Of a DNA stretch of 64,000 bases, positions 50,556-60,500 are shown in pieces; within the stretch, counting starts at the first letter, position 1; each line of letters opens with the position of its first letter. The position numbers and the translations under genes were made by a program. This DNA comes from Tepidiforma sp. GTDB lineage: Bacteria > Chloroflexota > Dehalococcoidia > Tepidiformales > Tepidiformaceae. The stretch is taken from positions 310,001-374,000 of the forward strand of contig NZ_BPIG01000002.1 of the NCBI RefSeq assembly GCF_026003995.1. Direction: 5' to 3'. The notes beneath the pieces are model-generated. The model saw only the letters and a list, made by a program, of their open reading frames with translations. It was not told where the DNA came from and did no database searches.

Positions 50556-53500
50556 GTGGGCAGCGAACCCGTCGTCGATTTCGGCTTCCGCGGCCGCGAG
50601 CCCGCGCCCCAGCCGCCGCAGGTCAGCCCCCTCCTCCGCCAGCGCATCGAACGCTGGAAGCAGCAGCTCCTCGATGTCTCCCGCCGCAACCGCGGCATCA
50701 ACTACCGCCCCGCCCGCAACACCCTCGCCCTCCCGCTCGGCCCGGAAGAGCTCTGGCAGGCCCTCCTCGCCGAGGAATCTGCCCTCGAGCTGACCGCCCG
50801 CCAGTTCGCTCCCGACGCCCCGAACCCGGCCGACGACGACCGCGCCCGCGCCGCCTTCGATGCCGCCCGCCGCCTCCTCGATCGCGCCCGCGAAGCCGAC
50901 CGCGAACAGGGCATCCGCGTCCTCTTCCTCGCCCTCGGCTGGCTCGACTGGGTCGATGCCGACGGCCACCGCCTCCGCTCCCCGCTCATCCTCGTCCCGG
51001 TCGACCTCGACATCGACCGCGCCGCCCGCGTCATCCGCCTCGCCCCCGCCGACGACGATGCGCCGGAAGTGAATCCCTCGCTCGCCTACGTGCTCCGCGC
51101 CCAGTTCGGCATCCGGCTCCCGGCCTTCGAAAACGAGGACGGCGAACCCCTCTTCGACGGCCTCGAGGCCTACCTCGCCGCCGTCCGCGCCGCCATCGCC
51201 GCCCAGGACGGCTGGTCCGCCGAAGCGGACGATCCAGCGGTCGACGTCTTCGCCTTCGCCAAGCTCGCCATGGTCGAAGAGCTCGAGCGGAGCGCGGCCC
51301 GGCTCGCCGCGAGCCCCGTCATCGCCCGCCTCACCGGCGAACTGCCCCCTGACGGCGGCGAACCGCCGGCCGCCGAGCCTGCCGCGCCCCGCCCCCCGGT
51401 CGATGAGCGCATCCCGCCCGGCAGCCTCCACATCGTCATCGACGCCGACGCCTACCAGCTCGAAGCCGTCGCCATGGCCGCCGCCGGCCAGAGCTTCGTC
51501 ATCGAAGGCCCGCCCGGCACCGGCAAGTCCCAGGTCATCACCAACATCGCCGCCGAACTGCTCGCCGCCGGCAAGACCGTCCTCTTCGTCGCCGAGAAGC
51601 GCGTCGCCCGCGAAGTCGTCCTCGAAAACCTCCAGAAAGCCGGCCTCGGCGAAGCATGCCTCCATCTCGCCATCAACGCCGGCGCCGGCGCCCGCGCCGA
51701 TACCAAAGCCGCGGTCATCCGCGAGATCATCGAGACGCTCGATGCCGGGCCGCCGCCGGCACCGCCCCCTGCCGACCTCCCGGCTCGCGTCGCCGAGGTC
51801 CGCCAGCGGCTGAATGCCCACGCCGCTGCCATGGCCCGCCCCCTCGGCGACGGCGGCTGGACGACCCTCTACGACCTCATCGGCCTTGCCGAGGCCTCCC
51901 GCGCCGACCGCCGCCAGCTCGCCGGCATCCCGCCCCTCGAGACCTGCAGCCGCTACTGGCTCGACGACGTCGCCGCCGAATTCGCCCGCCTCGACCGTCT
52001 GCCCGGGGGCGCGCTCGAGGCCCTCGCCGGTCCATGGTCGGCCTTCCGCGGCCCCGGCGCTGCCGACCCGGCCGCCTTCCGCGCCGCGCTGGAGCGCATC
52101 GCCGCCGCGCACGCCGCCGCGCACGCCGCGCTCGAAGGCGCCCTCGCGCCCGGCGCCCCGGACCCCGACGCCCGCACCCCGGCGGACCTGGCCGCGGCCG
52201 CCGCTCACCTCGAAGCCTTCCCCGCGCTCCAGCGCCGCGCCGCCTCTCCGCTCCGCTTCCTCGCCCCGGGCTACTACCGCGCCCGTTCGGCTGCCGGTGC
52301 CGCCCGCCGCGTCGGCTTCCAGCCGGTCCCGGATGCGGCCGAGCGCGCCGCCCGCCTGCGCAGCCTCGCCGGGCAGTACGCGGCCGATGTCAGCCTCCTC
52401 GCGCCGGCGTTCGGCAGCGAGCACCCGCTCGGCGGTCCCATCGCCCACGCCGCCGAATGGGCCGCGGCGCTCATCCCCGGCCTCGACCACTGGCACGCCC
52501 TCGCCGAGGCCGCCGACGCCCTCGCCGAGCTGGAGCGGCTCGGCATGCGCGCCCCGGCCGTCGCCCTCCTCCGCGACCCTTCCGCGCGCGGCCGCCTCGA
52601 AGCCGCCGCCCGCGCCTCCATCCTCGCCGCCTGGGCCGAAGCCGCCATCGCCGCCGCGCAGCCCCTCACACCCTCCCAGCACGAGCGCCTCACCGAATCG
52701 CTCGCCCGTCTCGAACAGGAGCTCATCGGCGCCGCCCGTGCCGACGCCCTCGCCCGGCTCCGCGCCCGCCGCCGCAGCCTCGCGCCCCGCACCCCCGCCA
52801 TGCAGCAGCTCGCGAAGTACCACCGCGCGAAGCGCCGCCCGGCGCTCCGCACGATGCTCGGCACCACCCGCGAGGCCGTCCAGCTCCTCAAGCCCTGCCT
52901 CCTCATGAGCCCCCCTCGCCGCCGCCCAGTACCTCTGCCACGGCGATGAGTCCCGCACCTACCGCTTCGACTGCGTCATCCTCGATGAAGCCTCCATGGT
53001 GCCCACCGCCGATATGGCCGTCGCCCTCAGCCTCGCGCCCCAGGCCATCATCGTCGGCGACTCGAAGCAGATGCCGCCGACCAGCTTCTTCAGCCGCGAC
53101 CTCGGCGAGAACGGCGCCCTCGAGGAGGACGAGGTCACCTTCGAAAGCATCCTCGACGAAGCCGCGCCCGCCCTCCCCTCCACCATGCTCCAGGCCCACT
53201 ACCGCAGCCGCGACGAGACCCTCATCGCCTTCTCCAACGTCCACTTCTACGACGGCCGCCTCGTCGCCTACCCGGATGCCTGGGGCTCCCGCCCCGAATC
53301 CGGCGTCCGCTTCGAATACGTCGCCGATGCCGCCTACGGCCGCGGCGCCACCCGCGCCAACCCCGCCGAGGCCGCCCGCTGCCTCGCCCTCCTCCGCCAG
53401 GAGCTCGAGGCCTCCGGGTTCAAACGCCAGGTCTCCATCACCGCCATGTCCATCGCTCAGCAGCAGGAGATCCTCCGCCAGGCCGAAGAAGCCGCCCTCG

Positions 53501-54178
53501 CCGACCCCGTCATCCGCCGCTGGCTCGACGAAGGCGGCACCGTCCGCAACCTCGAAACCGTCCAGGGCGACGAATCCGACGTCATGATCCTCAGCGTCGG
53601 CTACGGCCGCGATGCCGACGGCCGCCTCATCATGAACTTCGGCCCCATCGGCCAGGAGAAGGGCGAGCGCCGCCTCAACGTCGCCATCACCCGCGCCCGC
53701 TGGAAGACCATCGTCGTCTCATCCCTCCGCGCCGCCGATATCGACCCGGCCCGCGCAACCTCCACCGGCGCCCTCCGCCTCCGCGACTACCTCGATTACG
53801 CCGAGCGCGGCCTGCCCGCCCTCCAGGCCAGCGGCCGCTTCACCCCGCGCCAGCCCGGCCCCTTCGAACAGGCCCTCCGCGCCGCCCTCGAAGCGCGCGG
53901 CCTCCGCGTCGTCCCTGCTGTCGGCGCCGGTGGCTACACCGTCGACCTCGCCCTCGCCCACCCCGGCGACCCGGAGCGGTACGTCCTCGGCATCGAATGC
54001 GACGGCCCCGGCTACCGGGCCGTCCCCGCCTGCCGCGACCGCGAGGTCGGCAACCCGGCTGTTCTCCGCCGCATGGGCTGGAACCTCCACCGCGTGCTCG
54101 CGGCTGCGTGGTACCGCGACCCCCGAAACCGAGCTCGCCCGCATCCTCGAACGGTACGAGGCCGCCCTCCGCGGCTGA
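50556..54178 (+). CDS. large DUF4011-type SF1 helicase with two apparent frameshifts
   Basis: Repairing two shifts gives 1,206 residues. The N-terminal domain (WKQQLLDVSRRNRGINYRP) is of the DUF4011 type. Helicase motif I is FVIEGPPGTGKSQVITN. After the first break come motif II VILDEASMV, YRSRDETLIAF and TVQGDESDVMILS, typical of Upf1-like SF1 helicases. The last 110 residues (VDLALAHPGDPERY) resemble a restriction-like nuclease domain. Shift 1 is in six C at 52910-52915: after LLMS the frame should read PLAAAQYLCHGD. Shift 2 is in five C at 54120-54124: after YRDP it should read ETELARILERYE. Each needs one base removed. The GTG at 50556 is leaderless. Nucleic-acid surveillance or defence are possible roles. 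Confidence 0.78.
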
Positions 54179-54184
54179 CCCGCC

Positions 54185-55411
54185 CTACTCGGCCAGCGCC
54201 GAGTACGCGATCGCCCGCAGCTCGCGCCGGATGTTGTACGCGTTCGAAGGCATCAGCTGCGTCATGAAGACGACGATCAGGTCCTCCAGCGGGTCGATCC
54301 AGAACGTCGTGCTCGCCGCCCCGCCCCACGAATACTCGCCCGGCGTCCCCGAAATCTGCGCCTTCGCCGGGTCCAGCGTCACCGAAAACCCGAGCCCGAA
54401 GCCGATCCCCGCGAACGTCGTCTCCGCCCACCGCCCGAGCGCGTGGGTCGCGAGGTCCTTCCCGTCCGGCAGGTGGTTCTCCGTCATCAGCTCCAGCGTC
54501 TTCCGGCCGATGATGCGCGCGCCGTCCAGCTCGCCGTCGTTCAGCAGCGCCTTGCAGAACCGGAAGTAGTCGCCGATCGTCGAGACGAGCCCGCCGCCGC
54601 CCGAGAAGAAGGTCGGCTCCTGCAGGTAGGCGCTCTCCGCCGGGTCATCGATGAGCCGGATCCCCTTCGGCCCCCAGCCGTAGCAGGCCGCGAACCGCTC
54701 CCGCTTCTCCGGCGGCACCCAGAACGCCGTGTCCCGCATCCCCAGCGGCTCGATGATGTGCCGCGCGAGGTACTGGTCGAACCGCTCCCCGCTGATTACC
54801 TCGACGAGGTAGCCGCACACATCCGTCGAAACCGAATAGTTCCAGTGCTCGCCCGGCGAAAACTCCAGCGGCAGCTCCGCCAGCGCCTCCACCATCCCCC
54901 GCAGCGTCCCGTTCAGCTCTACCGTGCCGACCTTCCGCTCCCGGTACATCGCATCCACGTTCGTCCGCTCGAGGAACCCGTACGTCAGCCCGCTCTGGTG
55001 GGTGAGCAGGTCGCGCACCGTCATCGGCCGGCTCGCCGGCTTCGTCACCAGCGTCGGCCCGCTTCCCATCACGTACACCCGCAGGTTCGCCCACTCAGGG
55101 ATGTACTTCTCCACCGGGTCGTCCAGCTGCACCAGCCCCCGCTCGTACAGCTGCATCAGCGCCACCGACGTCAGCGGCTTCGTCATCGAATAGATGCGGA
55201 AGATCGTGTCCTCCCGCATCGGCACGCCCCGCTCCCGGTCCGCCATCCCGTACGCCGCGAGGTGGCCGATTTCGCCCCCGCGCGAAACGAGCACCAGCGT
55301 CCCCGCCAGCCGGCCCGAATCGACGTACCGCCGCAGGTGCTCATCGAGGTAGCCGAGCCGGGCCGGGTCCAGCCCGAGGTCGGTCGGCGACGACGTTTCG
55401 AGAACGGCCAT
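54185..55411 (-). CDS. serine hydrolase of the beta-lactamase/esterase class C family
   Basis: 408 residues. Ser-x-x-Lys in [12 protein letters not shown], the Tyr-based second motif in [13 protein letters not shown], and a third-motif region near the C-terminus. Most such proteins in environmental bacteria are esterases or D-aminopeptidases, not antibiotic resistance enzymes. No signal peptide. The frame stops 6 bases after the helicase. Nothing about the neighbours points to a substrate. Confidence 0.85.
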   Translation of the reverse strand: MAVLETSSPTDLGLDPARLGYLDEHLRRYVDSGRLAGTLVLVSRGGEIGHLAAYGMADRERGVPMREDTIFRIYSMTKPLTSVALMQLYERGLVQLDDPVEKYIPEWANLRVYVMGSGPTLVTKPASRPMTVRDLLTHQSGLTYGFLERTNVDAMYRERKVGTVELNGTLRGMVEALAELPLEFSPGEHWNYSVSTDVCGYLVEVISGERFDQYLARHIIEPLGMRDTAFWVPPEKRERFAACYGWGPKGIRLIDDPAESAYLQEPTFFSGGGGLVSTIGDYFRFCKALLNDGELDGARIIGRKTLELMTENHLPDGKDLATHALGRWAETTFAGIGFGLGFSVTLDPAKAQISGTPGEYSWGGAASTTFWIDPLEDLIVVFMTQLMPSNAYNIRRELRAIAYSALAE

Positions 55412-55472
55412 GGCGAAAACCCCCGCGCAAACTCCGCGCGCGAGCCTACCAGAAACCGCCGAACCGTGTTCG

Positions 55473-56243
55473 CTACACCGCTGCGACGATGCGCGGCAGC
55501 ACCTGCCCGATCGGCTCCCGGATGATCGCGTGCGCCAGCCCGTCGTACGGCGTCTCCTGCGCGTTGATGATCACGAGCCGCGCCCCGTTCCGCAGCGCCA
55601 CCTCCGGCAGGTACGCCACCGGGTACACCGTCAGCGACGTCCCGATCGCGAGGAACAGCTCACACCGCGCAGCCGCCCGCTCCGAGCGCGCGTAATCCTC
55701 CGCCACGAGGTTCTGCCCGAACGAAATCGTCGCCGACTTCAGGATGCCGCCGCACCGCCGGCAGGGCGGGTCATCCTCCCCCGCCCGCACCCGCTCCAGC
55801 ACCCGCTCGATCGGCCCCCGCTCGCCGCAGCCCATGCAGACGAACTCTCGCAGGTTGCCGTGGATCTCCACCATCCGCTCGAGCGAATTCCCCGCCTTCA
55901 GGTGGAGGCTGTCGATGTTCTGCGTAATGAGGAGGTCCAGCTTCCCCTTCTGCTCCAGCTCCGCCAGCGCGAGGTGGCCCGCGTTCGGCTCCGCGTCCGT
56001 CCAGAGGCCGCCCTCCACCCGGCCCCGCCACGCCCGTACGCGCACCTCGCGGTCCGCGAGGTAGGTCTGGAGCGTCGCCGCCTTCTCCGCGCCCGGGTTC
56101 TTCGTCCAGAGCCCGTTCGGCCCCCGGAAATCCGGGATGCCCGATTCCGTGCTGATCCCCGCGCCGGTCAGCACCACCGTCGACCGGCTCTCCCGCAGCC
56201 AGTCAGCCACCTCCCGGACTGCAGTCTCGAGCGCCGTCTCCAT
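55473..56243 (-). CDS. NAD-dependent protein deacylase (sirtuin)
   Basis: 256 residues. NAD-binding [16 protein letters not shown], catalytic [13 protein letters not shown] and His in VEIHGNL, and the Zn ribbon CMGCGERG ... CRRCGG. Removes acyl groups from lysines in the cytoplasm, often on metabolic enzymes such as acyl-CoA synthetases. It is downstream of the acyl-CoA dehydrogenase on the same strand, but a terminator stands between them. AAGGAGG precedes the ATG. Confidence 0.92.
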   Translation of the reverse strand: METALETAVREVADWLRESRSTVVLTGAGISTESGIPDFRGPNGLWTKNPGAEKAATLQTYLADREVRVRAWRGRVEGGLWTDAEPNAGHLALAELEQKGKLDLLITQNIDSLHLKAGNSLERMVEIHGNLREFVCMGCGERGPIERVLERVRAGEDDPPCRRCGGILKSATISFGQNLVAEDYARSERAAARCELFLAIGTSLTVYPVAYLPEVALRNGARLVIINAQETPYDGLAHAIIREPIGQVLPRIVAAV

Positions 56244-56334
56244 CGCCAGCCTCCTTCGAGCGCCGCGTCTCGCAGCCTCCTCCCGAGTCTACGGGCGCCG
56301 ACTGCCGGGCGGTCAACGCCCCTGCACAAACATC

Positions 56335-56381
56335 GCGCCCCGCGCTGCCCGGGCCAGGGGCCGGCCGTCAGCGCGGGGCGC
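56335..56381 (-). terminator. terminator of the acyl-CoA dehydrogenase gene
   Basis: Perfect 13-bp stem GCGCCCCGCGCTG/CAGCGCGGGGCGC with a 21-base loop, 22 bases after the stop on the minus strand. It is followed by a short T-containing stretch (GATGTTTGTG). Confidence 0.65.
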
Positions 56382-56402
56382 CAAAGGAGGGAACGGCCCG
56401 TC

Positions 56403-57644
56403 TCAGGTGCCGGCGGGCCCCACGAAGGTGATCTCCCGCCCGAGCGCCGCCAGCCCGAGCGAGTGCTGCAGCTCGTCCGTCTTCCACGCCATCACGTTCC
56501 CGCCCACCATGTCGCGGAAAATCCGCTCCAGCGGCCGCACTTTCACGTACGCATGCGCCCCGCACACCCGCATCGCCCCCATCGATACCTCCTCGCTCAT
56601 CCGCCGCAGGTGGTACACCGTCCGCACCAGGTAGCGCGTGAACGCCTGCGGCGATTCGAACGGCGTCTCCAGCCGCCGGGTCGCCTCGTACAGCACGATC
56701 CGGCCAGTCTCCAGCCAGTGGTCCATGTTTCCGATGGCGAACTGCGCCCACGGCTGGTCCGCCCGGTAGCCCGGCTGCGTCGCCCCGACCGCCGCCATCG
56801 GCCCCGCGAGGTAGCCGTGCCGCTCCTTCACGTACCCCACCGTGAAGTCGAATGCCGCCTGCGCCAGCCCCAGCCAGATCGCGAGGATGCCCAGCGCCCC
56901 CCGCGCACGCATCTGGCTCTGCACGTTCACCACCTTCGCCTGCGCCTCCAGCACCATCCGCAGCATCGCCGCCGGGATGATCAGCACCTCCGACTTCGGC
57001 AGCCGCGCCTCCTCGGCCACGATGTCGTGGCTCGCCGTCCCCCGCAGCCCCATCGCATCCCAGTTCCCCAGCACGCGGATCCCCGGCGTCGTGAGCTCCG
57101 GGATCGAAATCACCACGTCCGGCTCCTGCCCCTCGGGCTTCTCCAGCTGCCCCCCGATGAGCGCGTACTTCGCGCCGTCGCTCATGCTCGCGAAGCCGGC
57201 CCGCCCGTTCAGCACCACCGTGTCGCCCTCGTCGCGAAAGCGGAAGCCCGCCTGCCGGTTGTCCAGCTGCCCCGTCGGGATCGACCCCGGCCCGCAGATC
57301 AGCGCCCCGTTCTTCCCGATATCCGCCAGCACCCGGTTCCGCCGCTCGAACGGCGGCATCGATTCGAGGAAGCTCGCCACCAGCACGTGCATGTTCAGCG
57401 CCACCGCCGTCGACCCGTCCCCGTAAGCCACCTCCTCCATCACCCGCATCTGGCCCTCCGCGCTGATGCCCAGCCCGCCCAGCTCCGGCCCCAGCGCCAT
57501 CGACGGCACCTTCAGCTCCAGCATCTCATCGATGTTCTCCCGCGGGAAGCGCCCCTCCCGGTCGTACACTGCAGCCCGCTCCTGCCATGGCCCCCGCGCC
57601 AGCTCGCGCACCTTCGCAACCAGTTCTTCTTCCCACGGTTCCAT
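56403..57644 (-). CDS. acyl-CoA dehydrogenase family protein
   Basis: 413 residues. Layout follows acyl-CoA dehydrogenases: N-terminal helices, PSMALGPELGGLGISAEGQM, the middle beta domain with LNGRAGFASMSDGAKY, FAD-binding DAMGLRGTASHDI, and a C-terminal helical bundle with MRVCGAHAYVKVRPLERIFR. The usual C-terminal catalytic Glu position is not obvious, so the substrate and even dehydrogenase activity are uncertain. Start 57644 is favoured; an ATG at 57812 adds a non-homologous run. A CTTTCG palindrome is just upstream. Confidence 0.85.
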   Translation of the reverse strand: MEPWEEELVAKVRELARGPWQERAAVYDREGRFPRENIDEMLELKVPSMALGPELGGLGISAEGQMRVMEEVAYGDGSTAVALNMHVLVASFLESMPPFERRNRVLADIGKNGALICGPGSIPTGQLDNRQAGFRFRDEGDTVVLNGRAGFASMSDGAKYALIGGQLEKPEGQEPDVVISIPELTTPGIRVLGNWDAMGLRGTASHDIVAEEARLPKSEVLIIPAAMLRMVLEAQAKVVNVQSQMRARGALGILAIWLGLAQAAFDFTVGYVKERHGYLAGPMAAVGATQPGYRADQPWAQFAIGNMDHWLETGRIVLYEATRRLETPFESPQAFTRYLVRTVYHLRRMSEEVSMGAMRVCGAHAYVKVRPLERIFRDMVGGNVMAWKTDELQHSLGLAALGREITFVGPAGT

Positions 57645-57664
57645 TCGGCGCCCCCGATATTTCG

Positions 57665-57677
57665 CTTTCGGCGAAAG
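57665..57677. promoter_or_regulatory. palindrome upstream of the acyl-CoA dehydrogenase
   Basis: CTTTCG-G-CGAAAG, perfect 6-bp arms, 20 bases before the ATG at 57644 and in the gap shared with the divergent MoxR operon. A candidate operator for a fatty-acid or general regulator. Confidence 0.45.
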
Positions 57678-57811
57678 ACTGCCAGAAGCATAGCGAATCG
57701 TGCCGTAAGCAACACCCGTGACACAGCCCGGAAACGATAGAAGCCGCCTATCTGGTGTATCGTATGCGCAGACGGTGTCGGCCCCGGCCGCCCCGAACCG
57801 CGAGGCACGCA

Positions 57812-59128
57812 ATGCGCGACCCCTCGAGCCTCCTCATCCCCGCTGATGGCCGCCCCTACCACTACCGCGGCGAACAGCTCGATGTGCCCCGCGCCGTCGA
57901 AGCCCTCAAGGGTGCCCTCCTCCGCGTCTCCGAAGCCCTCCCCGGCCGCTCCCAGCTCCTCCAGCAGACCGCCCTCGCTCTCCTCACGCGCCGCCACCAG
58001 CTCCTCATCTCCCGCGCCGGCACCGGCAAATCCCTCTACGGCGACAGCGTCTTCAGCCACTTCGAAGGCGACGTCTTCAAAGCCCAGTTCTCCCAGGGCA
58101 CCCGCCTCGAAACCATCCTCGGCGGCCTCGACCTCAAGCAGTTCCACGAAGGCCGCCTCTGGCACGATACTGCCCACTCTCTCGTCACCGCCGATTTCGC
58201 CTACCTCGACGAATTCATGAACGCCAACGATGTCGTCCTCGAGGCGATCCTCGGCATCCTCAACGAACGCCGCTTCCAGCAGGGCGAACAGCAGGAGGAC
58301 GCCCGCCTCCATACCGCCCTCGCCATGACCAACCACCTCAAGTTCTCCGCCATCTCCGAGCCGATCCTCGACCGCTTCATGTTCAAAGCCTCCATCGACC
58401 CGGCCGGCGATGCCCTCAACGACATCCTCATCGACCTCGCCTACGCCCGCCACCACGGCCGCGCCCTCCCGCCCGAGCACCGCATCCCGCTCGAAGCCCT
58501 GCGCGAGCTCTCCAGCATCACCCTCGGCGACCACCCGGACCGGCAGATCGACGCCCCCCACGACATCCTCTTCCTCAAGAACGAACTCATCGAGGCCTAC
58601 CTCGCCCGCCACGCCGCCCGCGCCGGGGCCGCCAACGGCGCCCGCCCGCCGACCGACGGCTACGTCTCGCCCCGGACCAAGGCCGCCTGCCGCGACGTCC
58701 TCAACGCCTCCGCTCTCCTCCACCACCGCGACCGCGTCGAAAAGTCCGACCTCGCCGCCCTCCGCTTCGTCCTCACCATCATCCCCGGCAACGACCGCGC
58801 CCTCCACGACCCCGGCCAGGACATCTTCGCCGAGGCTCTCCAGTCCACCCTCGCCGGCTACACCGAGGCCGACCTCGAAACCGTCCGCGAACTCACCGCC
58901 ATCGCCCAGTCCTTCCACCTCTACCTCCACGGCATCCCCCTCGAAGCCCAGCCCGCCCACCGCGGCCTCATCCGCTTCGTCCTCGCCCTCATCGGCAAGT
59001 CCAGCTGGCACGACGTCACCATCGACACCTTCCTCCAGGCGCTCCGCGGCCGGGAGATCGCCAACCCGCGCGTCAACGCCCTCCGCGAAGAAATCCTCGA
59101 AGAAGTCGAAGAGCACGCCGATGCCTGA
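57812..59128 (+). CDS. MoxR-family AAA+ ATPase
   Basis: 438 residues. Walker A ISRAGTGKSLYGDS, Walker B YLDEFMNAN, sensor 1 TNHLKF, and arginine finger region EPILDRFMFK. MoxR ATPases act as chaperones that insert cofactors or remodel partners, commonly with a VWA protein. The next gene is a VWA protein that overlaps it by 8 bases, so they form such a pair (RavA-ViaA-like). ATG 57812 has only a weak GAGG upstream. Client unknown. Confidence 0.87.
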   Translation: MRDPSSLLIPADGRPYHYRGEQLDVPRAVEALKGALLRVSEALPGRSQLLQQTALALLTRRHQLLISRAGTGKSLYGDSVFSHFEGDVFKAQFSQGTRLETILGGLDLKQFHEGRLWHDTAHSLVTADFAYLDEFMNANDVVLEAILGILNERRFQQGEQQEDARLHTALAMTNHLKFSAISEPILDRFMFKASIDPAGDALNDILIDLAYARHHGRALPPEHRIPLEALRELSSITLGDHPDRQIDAPHDILFLKNELIEAYLARHAARAGAANGARPPTDGYVSPRTKAACRDVLNASALLHHRDRVEKSDLAALRFVLTIIPGNDRALHDPGQDIFAEALQSTLAGYTEADLETVRELTAIAQSFHLYLHGIPLEAQPAHRGLIRFVLALIGKSSWHDVTIDTFLQALRGREIANPRVNALREEILEEVEEHADA

Positions 59129-60500
59129 GTCCGCAGCCGACCTCGCCGGCGCATCTCCAGCCGCCCGGGCCGCCGCCCTCCAGGCCGACCTCGAAGCGCT
59201 CTACCGCTCCTGGGGCATCCTCGACCTCGTCGGCCAAACCGCCGACGCCCTCCCGCCCGAGTGGCTCCGCATCCTCAACATCGCCCGCACCCTCCGCGAA
59301 GGCCTCCCCCTCCCCGGCATCGACCTCCCCGATGAGGTCCAGCGCCTCGTCCGCCCCCAGCGCCCCGAATACGAAACCATCGAGCGCCGCGAACGCAAGC
59401 ACCGCATCGTCTACCCCGTCCAGCCCGATACCCGCATCCAGCCCCTCCGCCACCTCGACGACCTTCCCCGGGTCACCATGCCCGACCTCCTCATGCGCGA
59501 CCTCGACCCGGCAATCTTCGAGTTCCGCCTCCTCTCCGGCGACGTCAACGCCCTCTACCACGTCGACCCCGGCCCCGCCGAAGAGGACTACGACGAGGTC
59601 ACCGAAGAGCGCGTCCTCAAAACCCCGCCCCAGCTCCGCCGCCGCCAGCGCGTCTACGTCCTCCTCGATGTCTCCAACTCCATGCGCGACGCCAACAAGC
59701 TCGAGTTCGCCAAGGGCCTCGTCCTCGCCTACCTCATCACCGCCTGCGAAGAGCGCGCCCGCATCTACTTCCGCACCTTCGCCAACCGCGTCCACCCGCG
59801 GACCGACTGCCTCGCGCCCGGCGACTTCCCTGCCCTCGCCCGGCGCGTCCTCGCCGTCACGCCCGACGGCTCCACCGACATGCGCGTCACCCTCGCCACC
59901 GCCATCGGCGACATCGGCGAACTCGACGCCGTCGGCCGCGACCGCTCCGGCTTCGAACCCTCGCCCACCGAGCTTCTCCTCATCTCCGACGTCGAGTCCT
60001 ACGCCATCCCCTCCATCCCGCGCTGGATCCGCCTCCACACCATCCACCTCAAGGGCGGCCCGATGGCGAAGAACTACGTCCCCAGCTTCGAACAGATCCG
60101 CGAGGCCAGCGCCACCTTCACCGAAATCGATACCACGCGCTTCGTCCTGCCCGTCTCCGTCCGCGAACGGTGGCTCCTCCAGCAAGACGGCCGCCTGCAC
60201 GCCGGCCCCGAGACCGCGACCGAGGCCGGCGCTGCCCCCGCCGACCGGCTCGAACGCCGGAACGCCCTCCTCCGCGCCTACGAACGGATGGCGGGCCAGC
60301 CCTCCGCGCCCCGGGAGCGTGCCGGCGCCCCGGCCATGCGCTCCCCCGGCCTCGGCCTCGACCTCTCCCTCGGCCGGCTTCTCCGCCGCTGGGCCCGCGC
60401 CCTCGCCCGCCTCGGGCGCGTCCTCCGCCCCGCGCGCCCTGCCGGCGCCGCACCCTCCGCCCTCACCGCCGGGCACATCACCATCCGCCCCCGCCGCTAG
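59121..60500 (+). CDS. VWA-domain partner of the MoxR ATPase
   Basis: 459 residues. The MIDAS motif LLDVSNSMRD (DxSxS) lies near residue 186 and the later TPDGSTDM supplies another ligand set. The N-terminal 170 residues are helical and contain IERRERKHRIVYPVQPDTRI. The C-terminal tail is basic and disordered (RLLRRWARALARLGRVLRPA). It overlaps moxR by 8 bases, so translation is coupled. Its stop TAG shares the tetramer CTAG with the stop of the convergent gene on the other strand. Confidence 0.85.
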   Translation: MPESAADLAGASPAARAAALQADLEALYRSWGILDLVGQTADALPPEWLRILNIARTLREGLPLPGIDLPDEVQRLVRPQRPEYETIERRERKHRIVYPVQPDTRIQPLRHLDDLPRVTMPDLLMRDLDPAIFEFRLLSGDVNALYHVDPGPAEEDYDEVTEERVLKTPPQLRRRQRVYVLLDVSNSMRDANKLEFAKGLVLAYLITACEERARIYFRTFANRVHPRTDCLAPGDFPALARRVLAVTPDGSTDMRVTLATAIGDIGELDAVGRDRSGFEPSPTELLLISDVESYAIPSIPRWIRLHTIHLKGGPMAKNYVPSFEQIREASATFTEIDTTRFVLPVSVRERWLLQQDGRLHAGPETATEAGAAPADRLERRNALLRAYERMAGQPSAPRERAGAPAMRSPGLGLDLSLGRLLRRWARALARLGRVLRPARPAGAAPSALTAGHITIRPRR

